Positions 12,107 to 24,486 are shown, counted from the first letter of the stretch. The stretch: DNA of 64,000 nucleotides from Craterostigma plantagineum (GCA_027422505.1 JAPQWV010000123.1:496001-560000); one strand, 5' to 3'. Translations and numbers: made by a program. The notes: generated by a model from the sequence alone, not told the origin.

Positions 12107-12223
12107 GGGTGCAACACGAGGACTTCCCAGGGGGTCACCCATCCTAGTACTATTCTCACCCAAGCATGCTTAACTTCGGAGTTCTGATGGATCCGGTGCA
12201 TTAGTGCTGGTATGATCGTACCC
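12107..12223 (-). rRNA. 5S rRNA copy, type C'
   Basis: Part of an extra C'-D-MITE block that the + arm lacks. Confidence 0.92.
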
Positions 12224-12498
12224 ATTTAGTTACTTGAGCATACTTGTTTTGCATGTACGGGTAAAATGTAATGAAAGTAAGCAATAAAGACCCGCGAGTT
12301 GCTCGGAAACCACGTCAGTTCGTGAACGTCGCAGTCCTAGATGTCGCGTATTTTAACGAAATATATATAGTACGGAGCACTATTCGTGTGATTTTATACA
12401 AAATTGAGATTTCCGAAATCCATAAGTGTTGAGAGTGTGGCACACCGTCACTTCATTGCAAAATTAATGTCTAAGGGATGTTATCACGCGTAAAAAAG

Positions 12499-12615
12499 GG
12501 GTGCAACATGAGGCCTTCCCAGGGGGTCACCCATCCTAGTACTATTCTCACCCAAGCATGCTAAACTTCGGAGTTCTGACGGATCCGGTGCATTAGTGCT
12601 GGTATGATCGCACCC
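12499..12615 (-). rRNA. 5S rRNA copy, type D
   Basis: GTTTAGC, like 11311, its tandem duplicate. Confidence 0.92.
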
Positions 12616-12763
12616 ATTTAGTAAATTGAGCGTAGTTGTTTTGCATGTACGGGTGAAAATGTAATGAAAGTATGCAACAAAGACCCGCGAGTTGCTCGGG
12701 AACCACGCCTTGTTCGTGATCGTCGCAGTCCTAGATGTTGCGTATTTTCAGCGAAATATATAT

Positions 12764-13129
12764 GGGGCATTTTCATTTCAGGCCCCTATATAAGTATATT
12801 TAGGGTTCACACCCTCTTCGGAAAATATTTAGTTTTAAGGACTCATTTTTATGCAGTACCACTTTATTGCTCTTACATACCAATATGTTGAAATTCTGTA
12901 CCACAAAACCATAATCTGGTACCAGTTTATTTTCTGCAATACCAATTTATTTCTCTGACATACCAGTATGTTGAAAGTTTGTACACAAAACAATCATTCT
13001 ATACCAGTTCATATGTTTTTCATACCACTTTTTTACACCACACAAAATGGGTCCATTAACCTAAAAAATTCTTAAACAGGGTCTGAATTCGAAATCAAAC
13101 CCCTAAGGGGCCTGATTTCGAATTGACCC
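12764..13129 (-). mobile_element. MITE copy 3
   Basis: About 366 bp; lacks about 20 bp (TGATCATCTGATACC region) between the two internal blocks. Same insertion point in the spacer as the other copies. Confidence 0.85.
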
Positions 13130-13256
13130 AATATATATAGTACGGAGCACTATTCATGTGAGATTTTCGAAATCCATAGGTGTTGAGAGTGGAAAGTAAC
13201 ACCGTCACTTCATTGCAAAATTAATGTCTGAGGGATGTTATCACGCGTAAAAAAAG

Positions 13257-13374
13257 TGGTGCAACACAAGGACTTCCCAGGGGTCACCTATCCTCGTATT
13301 ACTCTCGCCCAAGAACGCTTAACGTCGGAGTTCTGATGGCATCCGGTGCATTAAGTGCTGGTATGATCGCACCA
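13257..13374 (-). rRNA. 5S rRNA copy, type V
   Basis: Begins TTGGTGCG, ends GCACCA; GGATAGG in box C. Mirror of the copy at 1093. Confidence 0.82.
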
Positions 13375-13656
13375 ATTTAGTTAATATAGCGTAGTTGTTT
13401 TACTTGTACGGGTGAAAATGTAATGAAAGTATGCAACAAAGACTGGCGCGTTGCTCGGGAACCACGCCTTGTTCGTGAACGTCGCAGTCCTAGATGTCGC
13501 GTATTTTTAACGAAATATATATAGTACGGAGCACTATTCATGTGATTTTATACAAAATTGAGATTTTCGAAATCCATAGGTGTTGAGAGTGGAAAGTAAC
13601 ACCGTCACTTCATTGCAAAATTAATGTCTGAGGGATGTTATCACGCGTAAAAAAAG

Positions 13657-13771
13657 GGGTGCAACACGAGGACTTCCCAGGGGTCACCCATCCTAGTACT
13701 ATTCTCACCCAAGCATGCTTAACTTCGCTTTCTGATGGATCCGGTGCATTAGTGATGGTATGATCGCACCC
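13657..13771 (-). rRNA. 5S rRNA copy, type A-like
   Basis: AGAAAGCGAAG and CATCACTAATG. Confidence 0.9.
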
Positions 13772-14050
13772 ATTTAGTTAATTGAGCATACTTGTTTTGC
13801 ATGTACGGGTAAAAATGTAATGAAAGTAAGCAATAAAGAGCCGCGAGTTGCTCGGAAACTACGTCCGTTCATGAAGTCACAGTCCTAGATGTCGCGTATT
13901 TTCAGCGAAATATATATAGTATGGAGCACAATTCAAGTGATTTTTTACAAAATTGGGATTTGCGAAATTCACAGGTGTGGAGAGTGGAACGTAACACCGT
14001 CACTTCATTGCAAAATAATGTCTGAGGGATGTTATCACGCATAAAAAAAG

Positions 14051-14165
14051 AGGTGCAACACGAGGCTTCCCAGGGGTCACCCATCCTAGTACTATTCTCA
14101 CCCAAGCATGCTTAACTTCGGAGTTCTGACGAATCCGGTGCATTAGTGCTAGTATGATCGCACCC
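14051..14165 (-). rRNA. 5S rRNA copy, type B
   Basis: GATTCGTC; ends CACCT. Confidence 0.9.
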
Positions 14166-14446
14166 ATTTAGTTAACTGAGCGTATTTGTTTTGCATGTAC
14201 GGGTAAAATTGTAATGAAAGTATGCAACAAAGACCCGCGAGTTGCTCGGAAACCACGTCAGTTCGTGAACGTCGCAGTCCTAGATGTCGCGTATTTTTAA
14301 CGAAATATACATAGTACGGAGCATTATTCATGTGATTTTATACAAAATTGAGATTTCCGAAATCCATAGGTGTTGAGAGTGGAAAGTAACACCGTCACTT
14401 CATTGCAAAATTAATGTCTGAGGGATATTATCACGCGTAAAAAAAG

Positions 14447-14564
14447 TGGTGCAACACAAGGACTTCCCAGGGGTCACCTATCCTCGTATTACTCTCGCCC
14501 AAGAACGCTTAACGTCGGAGTTCTGATGGCATCCGGTGCATTAAGTGCTGGTATGATCGCACCA
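14447..14564 (-). rRNA. 5S rRNA copy, type V
   Basis: Near-identical to 13257; starts a new higher-order repeat. Confidence 0.82.
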
Positions 14565-14841
14565 ATTTAGTTAATTAGCGTAGTTGTTTTACTTGTACGG
14601 TGAAAATGTAATGAAAGTATGCACAAAGACTGGCGCGTTGCTCGGGAACCACGCCTTGTTCGTGAACGTCGCAGTCCTAGATGTCGCGTATTTTTAACGA
14701 AATATATATAGTACGGAGCACTATTCATGTGATTTTATACAAAATTGAGATTTCGAAATCCATAGGTGTTGAGAGTGGAAAGTAACACCGTCACTTCATT
14801 GCAAAATTAATGTCTGAGGGATGTTATCACGCGTAAAAAAG

Positions 14842-14957
14842 GGGTGCAACACGAGACTTCCCAGGGGGTCACCCATCCTAGTACTATTCTCACCCAAGCA
14901 TGCTTAACTTCGCAGTTCTGATGGATCCGGTGCATTAGTGATGGTATGATCGCACCC
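14842..14957 (-). rRNA. 5S rRNA copy, type A
   Basis: CTGCGAAG, CATCACTAATG as at 13657. Confidence 0.9.
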
Positions 14958-15235
14958 ATTTAGTTAATTGAGCATACTTGTTTTGCATGTACGGGTAAAA
15001 ATGTAATGAAAGTAAGCAATAAAGAGCCGCGAGTTGCTCGGAACTACGTCCGTTCATGAAGTCACAGTCCTAGATGTCGCGTATTTTCAGCGAAATATAT
15101 ATAGTATGGAGCACAATTCAAGTGATTTTTTACAAAATTGGGATTTGCGAAATTCACAGGTGTGGAGAGTGGAAAGTAACACCGTCACTTCATTGCAAAA
15201 TTAATGTCTGAGGGATGTTATCACGCATAAAAAAG

Positions 15236-15351
15236 AGGTGCAACACGAGGCCTTCCCAGGGGTCACCCATCCTAGTACTATTCTCACCCAAGCATGCTTA
15301 ACTTCGGAGTTCTGACGGATCCGGTGCATTAGTGCTAGTATGATCGCACCC
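15236..15351 (-). rRNA. 5S rRNA copy, type B
   Basis: Ends CACCT, as at 14051. Confidence 0.9.
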
Positions 15352-15630
15352 ATTTAGTTAATTGAGCGTATTTGTTTTGCATGTACGGGTAAAATTGTAA
15401 TGAAAGTAAGCAATAAAGACCCGCGAGTTGCTCGGAAACCACGTCAGTTCGTGAACGTCGCAGTCCAAATGTCGCGTATTTTCAGCGAAATATATATAGT
15501 ATGGAGCACATTCGTGTGATTTTTTACAAAATTGAGATTTGCGAAATTCATAGGTGTGGAGAGTGGAAAGTAACACCGTCACTTCATTGCAAAATTAATG
15601 TCTGAGGGATGTTATCACGCGTAAAAAAAG

Positions 15631-15747
15631 GGGTGCAACACGAGGACTTCCCAGGGGGTCACCCATCCTAGTACTATTCTCAGCCAAGCATGCTTAACTT
15701 CGGAGTTCTGATGGATCCGCTGCATTAGTGCTGGTATGATCGTACCC
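15631..15747 (-). rRNA. 5S rRNA copy, type C
   Basis: GCAGCGG; CTTGGCTGAG. Confidence 0.92.
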
Positions 15748-16026
15748 ATTTAGTTAATTGAGCATACTTGTTTTGCATGTACGGGTAAAATGTAATGAAA
15801 GTAAGCAATAAAGACCCGCGAGTTGCTCGGAAACCACGTCAGTTCGTGAACGTCGCAGTCCTAGATGTCGCGTATTTTTAACGAAATATATTAGTACGGA
15901 GCACTATTCGTGTGATTTTATACAAAATTGAGATTTCCGAAATCCATAAGTGTTGAGAGTGGAAAGTAACACCGTCACTTCATTGCAAAATTAATGTCAG
16001 AGGGATGTTATCACGCATAAAAATAG

Positions 16027-16143
16027 GGGTGCAACACGAGAACTTCCCAGGGGGTCACCCATCCTAGTACTAGTCTCACCCAAGCATGCTTAACTTCGGA
16101 GTTCTGATGGATCCGGTGCATTAGTGCTGGTATGATCGCACCC
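16027..16143 (-). rRNA. 5S rRNA copy, type E
   Basis: GAGACTAGTAC. The D unit expected before it is missing here. Confidence 0.92.
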
Positions 16144-16422
16144 ATTTAGTTAATTGAGCATACTTGTTTTGCATGTACGTGGGTAAAAATGTAATGAAAA
16201 TAAGCAATAAAGAGCCGCGAGTTGCTCGGAAACTACGTCAGTTCGTGAAGTCGCAGTCCTAGATGTCTTGTATTTTCAACGAAATATATATAGTATGGGG
16301 CACAATTCATGTGATTTTTTACAAAATTGGGATTTGCGAAATTCACAGGTGTGGAGGTGGAAAGTAACACCGTCACTTCATTACAAAATTAATGTCTGAG
16401 GGATGTTATCACGTAGAAAAAG

Positions 16423-16542
16423 GGGTGCAACACGAGGCCTTCCCAGGGGGTCACCCATCCTAGTACTATTCTCACGCAAGCATGCTTAACTTCGGAGTTC
16501 TGATGACGGATCCGGTGCATTAGTGCTAGTATGATCGCACCC
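16423..16542 (-). rRNA. 5S rRNA copy, type Bg
   Basis: Three extra bases (GTCATCAG), so 120 bp; CTTGCGTGAG. Confidence 0.9.
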
Positions 16543-16821
16543 ATTTAGTTAATTGAGCGTACTTGTTTTGCATGTACGGGTAAAAATGTAATGAAAGTAA
16601 GCAATAAAGACCCGCGAGTTGCTCGGGAACCACGTCAGTTCGTGAACGTCGCAGTCCTAGATGTCGCGTATTTTCAGCGAAATATATAGTATGGAGCACA
16701 ATTCATGTGATTTTTTACAAAAATTGAGATTTGCGAAATTCATAGGTGTGGAGAGTGGAAAGTAACACCGTCACTTCATTGCAAAATTCATGTCTGAGGG
16801 ATGTTATCACGCGTAAAAAAA

Positions 16822-16937
16822 GGGTGCAACACGAGGACTTCCCAGGGGTCACCCATCCTAGTACTATTCTCACCCAAGCATGCTTAACTTCGGAGTTCTG
16901 ATGGATCCGGTGCATTAGTGCTGGTATGATCGTACCC
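16822..16937 (-). rRNA. 5S rRNA copy, type C'
   Basis: One C short before TGGGAAG. Confidence 0.92.
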
Positions 16938-17211
16938 ATTTAGTTAATTGAGCATACTTGTTTTGCATGTACGGGTAAAATGTAATGAAAGTAAGCAATA
17001 AAGACCCGCGAGTTGCTCGGAACCACGTCAGTTCGTGAACGTCGCAGTCCTAGATGTCGCGTATTTTTAACGAAATATATATAGTACGGAGCACTATTCG
17101 TGTGATTTTATACAAATTGAGATTTCCGAAATCCATAAGTGTTGAGAGTGGAAAGTAACACCGTCACTTCATTGCAAAATTAATGTCTGAGGGTTATCAC
17201 GCGTAAAAAAA

Positions 17212-17328
17212 GGGTGCAACATGAGGTCTTCCCAGGGGGTCACCCATCCTAGTACTATTCTCACCCAAGCATGCTCAACTTCGGAGTTCTGACGGATCCG
17301 GTGCATTAGTGCTGGTATGATCGCACCC
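17212..17328 (-). rRNA. 5S rRNA copy, type D
   Basis: GTTGAGC; AGACCTCATG. Upstream spacer carries a MITE. Confidence 0.92.
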
Positions 17329-17476
17329 ATTTAGTAAATTGAGCGTAGTTGTTTTGCATGTGCGGGTGAAAATGTAATGAAAGTATGCAACAAAGACCCG
17401 CGAGTTGCTCGGGAACCACGCCTTGTTCGTGAACGTCGCAGTCCTAGATGTTGCGTATTTTCAGCGAAAGATATAT

Positions 17477-17865
17477 GGGGCATTTTCATTTCAGGCCCCT
17501 ATATAAGTATAATTTAGGGTTCAGACCCTCTTCGGAAAATATTTAGTTTTAAGGACTCATTTTTATGCAGTACCACTTTATTGCTCTTACATACCAATAT
17601 GTTGAAATTCTGTACCACAAAACCATAATCTGGTACCAGTTTATGATCATCTGATACCAGTTTATTTTCTGCAATACCACTTTATTGCTCTGACATACCA
17701 GTATGTTGAAAGTTTGTAACACAAAACAATCATTCTATACCAGTTCATATATTTTTCATACCACTTTTTTAACACCACACAAAATGGGTCTTTAACCTAA
17801 AAAATTCTTAAACAGGGTCTGAATTCGAAATCAAACCCTAAAGGGGCCTGATTTCGAATTGACCC
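17477..17865 (-). mobile_element. MITE copy 4
   Basis: About 389 bp, same ends and spacer position as copy 2; the left flank is AAGATATAT, one base off the usual 9-bp repeat. Confidence 0.85.
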
Positions 17866-18005
17866 AATATATAGTACGGAGCACTATTCATGTGATTTTA
17901 TACAAAATTGAGATTTTCGAAATCCATAGGTGTTGAGAGTGGAAAGTAACACCGTCACTTCATTGCAAATTAATGTCTGAGGGATGTTATCACGCGTAAA
18001 AAAAG

Positions 18006-18122
18006 GGGTGCAACACAAGGACTTCCCAGGGTCACCTATCCTCGTATTACTCTCGCCCAAGAACGCTTAACGTCGGAGTTCTGATGGCATCCGGTGGATT
18101 AAGTGCTGGTATGATCGCACCA
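18006..18122 (-). rRNA. 5S rRNA copy, type V
   Basis: AATCCACCGG replaces ATGCACCGG; GGATAGG in box C. Confidence 0.82.
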
Positions 18123-18403
18123 ATTTAGTTAATATAGCGTAGTTGTTTTACTTGTACGGGTGAAAATGTAATGAAAATATGCAACAAAGACTGGCGCGTT
18201 GCTCGGGAACCACGCCTTGTTCGTGAACGTCGCAGTCCTAGATGTCGCGTATTTTTAACGAAATATATATAGTACGGAGCACTATTCATGTGATTTTATA
18301 CAAATTTGAGATTTTCGAAATCCATAGGTGTTGAGAGTGGAAAGTAACACCGTCACTTCATTGCAAAATTAATGCCTGAGGGATGTTATCACGCGTAAAA
18401 AAG

Positions 18404-18520
18404 GGGTGCAACACGAGAACTTCCCAGGGGGTCACCCATCCTAGTACTATTCTCACCCAAGCATGCTTAAGTTCGCAGTTCTGATGGATCCGGTGCATTA
18501 GTGCTGGTATGATCGCACCC
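18404..18520 (-). rRNA. 5S rRNA copy, type A
   Basis: CTGCGAACTTAAG. Confidence 0.92.
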
Positions 18521-18800
18521 ATTTAGTTAATTGAGCATACTTGTTTTGTATGTACGAGTAAAAATGTAATGAAAGTAAGCAATAAAGAGCCGCGAGTTGC
18601 TCGGAAACTACGTCAGTTCGTGAACGTCGGAGTCCAAAATGTCGCGTATTTTCAGCGAAATATATATAGTATGGAGCACAATTCATGTGATTTTTTACAA
18701 AATTGAGATTTGCGAAATTCATAGGTGTGGAGAGTGGAAAGTAACACCGTCACTTCATTGCAAAATTAATGTCTGAGGGATGTTATCACGCGTAAAAAAA

Positions 18801-18917
18801 GGGTGCAACACGAGAACTTCCCAGGGGGTCACCCATCCTAGTACTAATCTCACCCAAGCATGCTTAACTTCGCAGTTCTGATGGATCCGGTGCATTAGTG
18901 CTGGTATGATCGCACCC
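18801..18917 (-). rRNA. 5S rRNA copy, type A
   Basis: GAGATTAGTAC; a second A in a row. Confidence 0.92.
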
Positions 18918-19197
18918 ATTTAGTTAATTGAGCATACTTGTTTTGTATGTACGGGTAAAAATGTAATGAAAGTAAGCAATAAAGAGCCGCGAGTTGCTCG
19001 GAAACTACGTCAGTTCGTGAACGTCGCAGTCCAAAATGTCGCGTATTTTCAGCGAAATATATATAGTATGGAGCACAATTCATGTGATTTTTTACAAAAT
19101 TGAGATTTGCGAAATCATAGGTGTGAGAGTGGAAAGTAACACCGTCACTTCATTGCAAAATTTATGTCTGAGGGATGTTATCACGCGTAAAAAAAGG

Positions 19198-19314
19198 GGG
19201 TGCAACACGAGGACTTCCCAGGGAGTCACCCATCCTAGTACTATTCTCACCCAAGCATGCTTAACTTCGGAGTTCTGATGGATCCGCTGCGTTAGTGCTG
19301 GTATGATCGTACCC
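19198..19314 (-). rRNA. 5S rRNA copy, type C
   Basis: AACGCAGCGG; GACTCCCTGG. Confidence 0.92.
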
Positions 19315-19594
19315 ATTTAGTTAATTGAGCATACTTGTTTTGCATGTACGGGTAAAATGTAATGAAAGTAAGCAATAAAGACCCGCGAGTTGCTCGGAAA
19401 CCACGTCAGTTCGTGAACGTCGCAGTCCTAGATGTCGCGTATTTTCAGCGAAATATATATAGTATGGAGCACAATTCAAGTGATTTTTTACAAAATTGGG
19501 ATTTGCGAAATTCACAGGTGTGGAGAGTGGAAAGAAACACCGTCACTTCATTGCAAAATTAATGTCTGAGGGATGTTATCACGCGTAAAAAAAG

Positions 19595-19711
19595 GGGTGC
19601 AACACGAGGCCTTCCCAGGGGGTCACCCATCCTAGTACTAGTCTCACCCAAGCATGCTTAACTTCGGAGTTCTGACGGATCCGGTGCATTAGTGCTAGTA
19701 TGATCGCACCC
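19595..19711 (-). rRNA. 5S rRNA copy, type B
   Basis: GAGACTAGTAC. Confidence 0.92.
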
Positions 19712-19994
19712 ATTTAGTTAATTGAGCGTATTTGTTTTGCATGTACGGGTAAAAATGTAATAAAAGTAAGCAATAAAGACCCGCGAGTTGCTCGGGAACC
19801 ACGTCAGTTCGTGAACGTCGCAGTCCAAAATGTCGCGTATTTTCAGCGAAATATATATAGTATGGAGAGCACAATTCATGTGATTTTTTACAAAATTGAG
19901 ATTTTCGAAATTCATAGGTGTGGAGAGTGGAAAGTAACACCGTCACTTCATTGCAAAATTAATGTCTGAGGGATGTTATCACGCGTAAAAAAAG

Positions 19995-20111
19995 GGGTGC
20001 AACACGAGGACTTCCCAGGGGGTCACCCATCCTAGTACTATTCTCACCCAAGCATGCTTAACTTCGGAGTTCTGATGGATCCGCTGCATTAGTGCTGGTA
20101 TGATCGTACCC
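19995..20111 (-). rRNA. 5S rRNA copy, type C
   Basis: GCAGCGG, no private change seen. Confidence 0.92.
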
Positions 20112-20390
20112 ATTTAGTTAATTGAGCATACTTGTTCTGCATGTACGGGTAAAATGTAATGAAAGTAAGCAATAAAGACCCGCGAGTTGCTCGGAAACCA
20201 CGTCAGTTCGTGAACTCGCAGTCCTAGATGTCGCGTATTTTTAACGAAATATATATAGTACGGAGCACTATTCGTGTGATTTTATACAAAATTGAGATTT
20301 CCGAAATCCATAAGTGTTGAGAGTGGAAAGTAACACCGTCACTTCATTGCAAAATTAATGTCTGAGGGATGTTATCACGCGTAAAAAAAG

Positions 20391-20506
20391 GGGTGCAACA
20401 TGAGGCCTTCCCATGGGGTCACCATCCTAGTACTATTCTCACCCAAGCATGCTCAACTTCGGAGTTCTGACGGATCCGGTGCATTAGTGCTGGTATGATC
20501 GCACCC
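20391..20506 (-). rRNA. 5S rRNA copy, type D
   Basis: CCCCATGGGAAGG; GTTGAGC. Confidence 0.92.
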
Positions 20507-20788
20507 ATTTAGTTAATTGAGCGTAGTTGTTTTGCTTGTACGGGTGAAAATGTAATGAAAGTATGCAACAAAGACAGGCGCATTGCTCGGGAACCACGCC
20601 TTGTTCGTGAACGTCGCAGTCCTAGATGTCGCGTATTCTTAACGAAATATATATAGTTCGGAGCACTATTCATGTCATTTTATACAAAATTGAGATTTTC
20701 GAAATCCATAGGTGTTGAGAGTGGAAAGTAACACCGTCACTTCATTGCAAAATTAGTGTCAGAGGGATGTTACCACGCATAAAAATAG

Positions 20789-20905
20789 GGGTGCAACACG
20801 AGAACTTCCCAGGGGGTCACCCATCCTAGTACTAGTCTCACCCAAGCATGCTTAACTTCGGAGTTCTGATGGATCCGGTGCATTAGTGCTGGTATGATCG
20901 CACCC
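20789..20905 (-). rRNA. 5S rRNA copy, type E
   Basis: GAGACTAGTAC, as at 16027. Confidence 0.92.
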
Positions 20906-21184
20906 ATTTAGTTAATTGAGCATACTTGTTTTGCATGTACGTGGGTAAAAATGTAATGAAAGTAAGCAATAAAGAGCCGCGAGTTGCTCGGAAACTACGT
21001 CAGTTCGTGAAGTCGCAGTCCTAGATGTCTTGTATTTTCAGCGAAATATATATAGTATGGGGCACAATTCATGTGATTTTTTACAAAATTGGGATTTGCG
21101 AAATTCACAGGTGTGGAGAGTGGAAAGTAACACCGTCACTTCATTACAAAATTAGTGTCTGAGGGATGTTATCACGTAGAAAAG

Positions 21185-21301
21185 GGGTGCAACACGAGGC
21201 CTTCCCAGGGGGTCACCCATTCTAGTACTATTCTCACCCAAGCATGCTTAACTTCGGAGTTCTGACGGATCCGGTGCATTAGTGCTAGTATGATCGCATC
21301 C
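21185..21301 (-). rRNA. 5S rRNA copy, type Bg
   Basis: Begins GGATGCG; TAGAATGGG in box C. Confidence 0.92.
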
Positions 21302-21581
21302 ATTTAGTTAATTGAGCGTACTTGTTTTGCATGTACGGGTAAAAATGTAATGAAAGTAAGCAATAAAGACCCGTGAGTTGCTCGGGAACCACGTCAGTTC
21401 GTGAACGTCGCAGTCCTAGATGTCGCATATTTTCAGCGAAATATATATAGTATGGAGCACAATTCATGTGATTTTTTACAAAATTGAGATTTGCGAAATT
21501 CATAGGTGTGGAGAGTGGAAAGTAACACCGTCACTTCATTGCAAAATTAATGTCTGAGGGATGTTATCACGCGTAAAAAAG

Positions 21582-21697
21582 GGGTGCAACACGAGGCCTT
21601 CCCAGGGGTCACCCATCCTAGTACTATTCTCACCCACGCATGCTTAACTTCGGAGTTCTGACGGATCCGGTGCATTAGTTCTAGTATGATCGCACCC
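21582..21697 (-). rRNA. 5S rRNA copy, type B
   Basis: CATGCGTGGGTG; TAGAACTAATG. Confidence 0.92.
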
Positions 21698-21977
21698 ATT
21701 TAGTTAATTGAGCGTATTTGTTTTGCATGTACGGGTAAAATGTAATGAAAGTAAGCAATAAAGACCCGTGAGTTGCTCGGGAACCACGTCAGTTCGTGAA
21801 CGTCGCAGTCCAAAATGTTGCGTATTTTCAGCGAAATATATATAGTATGGAGCACAATTCATGTGATTTTTTACAAAATTGAGATTTTCGAAATTCATAG
21901 GTGTGGAGAGTGGAAAGTAACACCGTCACTTCATTGCAAAATTAATGTCTGAGGGATGTTATCACGCGTAAAAAAAG

Positions 21978-22094
21978 GGGTGCAACACGAGGACTTCCCA
22001 GGGGGTCACCCATCCTAGTACTATTGTCACCCAAGCATGCTTAACTTCGGAGTTCTGATGGATCCGCTGCATTAGTGCTGGTATGATCATACCC
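21978..22094 (-). rRNA. 5S rRNA copy, type C
   Basis: Begins GGGTATG; GGGTGACAATAG. Confidence 0.92.
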
Positions 22095-22371
22095 ATTTAG
22101 TTAATTGAGCATACTTGTTTTGCAAGTACGGGTAAAATGTAATGAAAGTAAGCAATAAAGACCCGCGAGTTGCTCGGAAACCACGTCAGTTCGTGAACGT
22201 CGCAGTCCTAGATGTCGCGTATTTTTAACGAAATATATATAGTACGGAGCACTATTCGTGTGATTTTTTACAAAATTGAGATTTCCGAAATCCATAAGTG
22301 TTGAGAGTGGAAAGTAACACCGTCACTTCATTGCAAAATTAATGTCTGAGGGATGTTATCACGCGTAAAAA

Positions 22372-22488
22372 GGGTGCAACATGAGGCCTTCCCAGGGGGT
22401 CACCCATCCTAGTACTATTCTCACCAAAGCATGCTCAACTTCGGAGTTCTGACGGATCCGGTGCATTAGTGCTGGTACGATCGCACCC
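22372..22488 (-). rRNA. 5S rRNA copy, type D
   Basis: CTTTGGTGAG; followed by V without a MITE, so its spacer looks recombinant. Confidence 0.92.
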
Positions 22489-22768
22489 ATTTAGTTAATT
22501 GAGCGTAGTTGTTTTGCTTGTACGGGTGAAAATGTAATGAAAGTATGCAACAAAGGAGGCGCGTTGCTCGGGAACCACGCCTTGTTCGTGAACGTCGCAG
22601 TCCTAGATGTAGCGTATTTTTAACGAAATATATATAGTTCGGAGCACTATTCATGTCATTTTATACAAAATTGAGATTTTCGAAATCCATAGGTGTTGAG
22701 AGTGGAAAGTAACACCGTCACTTCATTGCAAAATTAATGTCAGAGGATGTTATCACGCGTAAAAAAAG

Positions 22769-22884
22769 GGGTGCAACACAAGGACTTCCCAGGGGTCACC
22801 TATCCTCGTATTACTCTCGCCCAAGAGCTTAACGTCGGAGTTCTGATGGCATCCGGTTCATTAAGAGCTGGTATGATCGCACCA
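22769..22884 (-). rRNA. 5S rRNA copy, type V
   Basis: Two bases lost in the A box (TTAAGCTCTTGGG); GGATAGG in box C. Confidence 0.8.
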
Positions 22885-23161
22885 ATTTAGTTAATATAGC
22901 GTAGTTGTTTTACTTGTACGGGTGAAAAATGTAATGAAAGTATGCAACAAAGACTGGCGCGTTGCTCGGGAACCACGCCTTGTTCGTGAACGTCGCAGTC
23001 CTAGATGTCGCGTATTTTTAACGAAATATATATAGTACGGAGCACTATTCATGTGATTTTATACAAAATTGAGATTTTCGAAATCCATAGGTGTTGAGAG
23101 TGGAAAGTAACACCGTCACTTCATTGCAAAATTAATGCCTGAGGGATGTTATCACGCGTAA

Positions 23162-24179
23162 ACATTTACTATTCGCAATGGACTAGCTTTAAGGATCGCA
23201 AGCTATATTTTCTTTCTCAAGAACACATTTAATCGGTGGGTATGAACTTATAACCCTAAAGTTCGAGCTTACTAAGAATGTAAGATTAGCCCCAATTTTC
23301 GTACCTTAATCACTTCTAAACACGTTATTATAAAGCTAAAAATACCAAATCAAGGTTAGAAAATGTACTCTCGAAAATGTTAAACTACCGAAATCTCCAA
23401 GAAAACCCTTAAGTACGTATCTACTCCTCAACTAAGGTTCTTCCCCGTCAATCTTACGCTCTAATTTCTCGTTTCTCTTATAAACTTTCGAAGCCAAACA
23501 CTTAGGCAACTTAAATCACGAAATTATAAGGGTTGTAAGGGAATGCTTCACTTACTAGCTTCGAATCTTCAACTTCTTGGTGTGTTTTTTGAGTTGAACT
23601 CCTTTCGGCTCCTTCTCTTCTCTTTTCTTTCTAATTCGTGGGTTCTTCTTAAGAGTGGTTATGGGGTTTGAAGGGTGGAGTTAGATATTTTATAATTCAT
23701 AGGCATGGATAAATAGGAGTAGACTTGGCGTGACTCTCCTTACTTTAAGGGGTTGTTGTCTCCAATGTTTGCCACTTGCTTAATTTGGGCCTAAGTTAGC
23801 ATGTTTAGCCCATCTATATTATTCAATTTCTCTTGGCCCAAACTTCGAAATTTCCCACCTAAATTAATTCATCCTAATTACTTAAGTCGTTGCATATAAT
23901 CACGGATGTTCGTAAAGTCTCGTAGGCATGGAGCGTGCACGGAAATTAATCTATAGTCATATAATTATTTCACGGAATCCACGGCAATCACATAAGGAAC
24001 TTATGAGGTCGATGATCACGTTCGTATAAAATCATGTAGACCCGAAATAATAGCACATAAGTCGCATAATGCACGTAAGTCACGTTAATGCGCATAGATC
24101 ATGTCGATGCACATAAATCACGAAGTCGCATTTTGCTAATTTATTGGCCCTAAAGACTTACGGAAACCCGGGTGCTACA
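23162..24179 (-). mobile_element. Truncated chromovirus-type solo LTR (family 2)
   Basis: Read on the minus strand it begins TGTAGCACCCGGG and passes CCAATAAATTA, closely like the start of the Gypsy LTR at 55047. It matches 30468-31483 almost base for base and ends at the left at AACATTTACTATTC, where 5S spacer resumes. The right edge falls inside a 5S gene. No 5-bp target duplication: the two flanks are different parts of a 5S unit, so bases were lost or recombined. No coding sequence. Confidence 0.8.
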
Positions 24180-24205
24180 GCATTAGTGCTGGTATGATCG
24201 CACCC
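24180..24205 (-). pseudogene. 5S rRNA gene stub (first 26 bases)
   Basis: Only the 5' end of a gene remains next to the LTR terminus. Confidence 0.85.
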
Positions 24206-24486
24206 ATTCAGTTAATTGAGCGTAGTTGTTATGCTTGTACGGGTGAAAATGTAATGAAAGTATGCAACAAAGACCCGCGAGTTGCTCGAATACCGTGCCA
24301 GTTCGTGAACGTCGCAGTCCTAGATGTGGCGTATTTTTAACGAAATATATATAGTATGGAGCACAATTCATGTGATTTTTTACAAAATTGAGATTTGCGA
24401 AATTCATAGGTGTGGAGAGTGGAAAGTAACACCGTCACTTCATTGCAAAATTAATGTCTGAGGGATGTTATCACACGTAAAAAAAG

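Larger units (their letters stand above)
6500..23161 (-). repeat. 5S rDNA tandem array, - oriented segment
   Basis: Thirty-nine 5S units on the minus strand with three MITE copies. The type series shows nested higher-order repeats: V A (B F C)x2 D E Bg C' D-MITE, C' D-MITE, V A B, V A B C E Bg C' D-MITE, V A A C B C D E Bg B C D V. V units at 6565, 13257, 14447, 18006 and 22769 mark the higher-order boundaries. The genes share A58, T67 and A72 and one fewer C in the GGATCC-ATC stretch compared with the canonical copies of the second array. The array breaks in the spacer at an LTR fragment. Confidence 0.97.
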
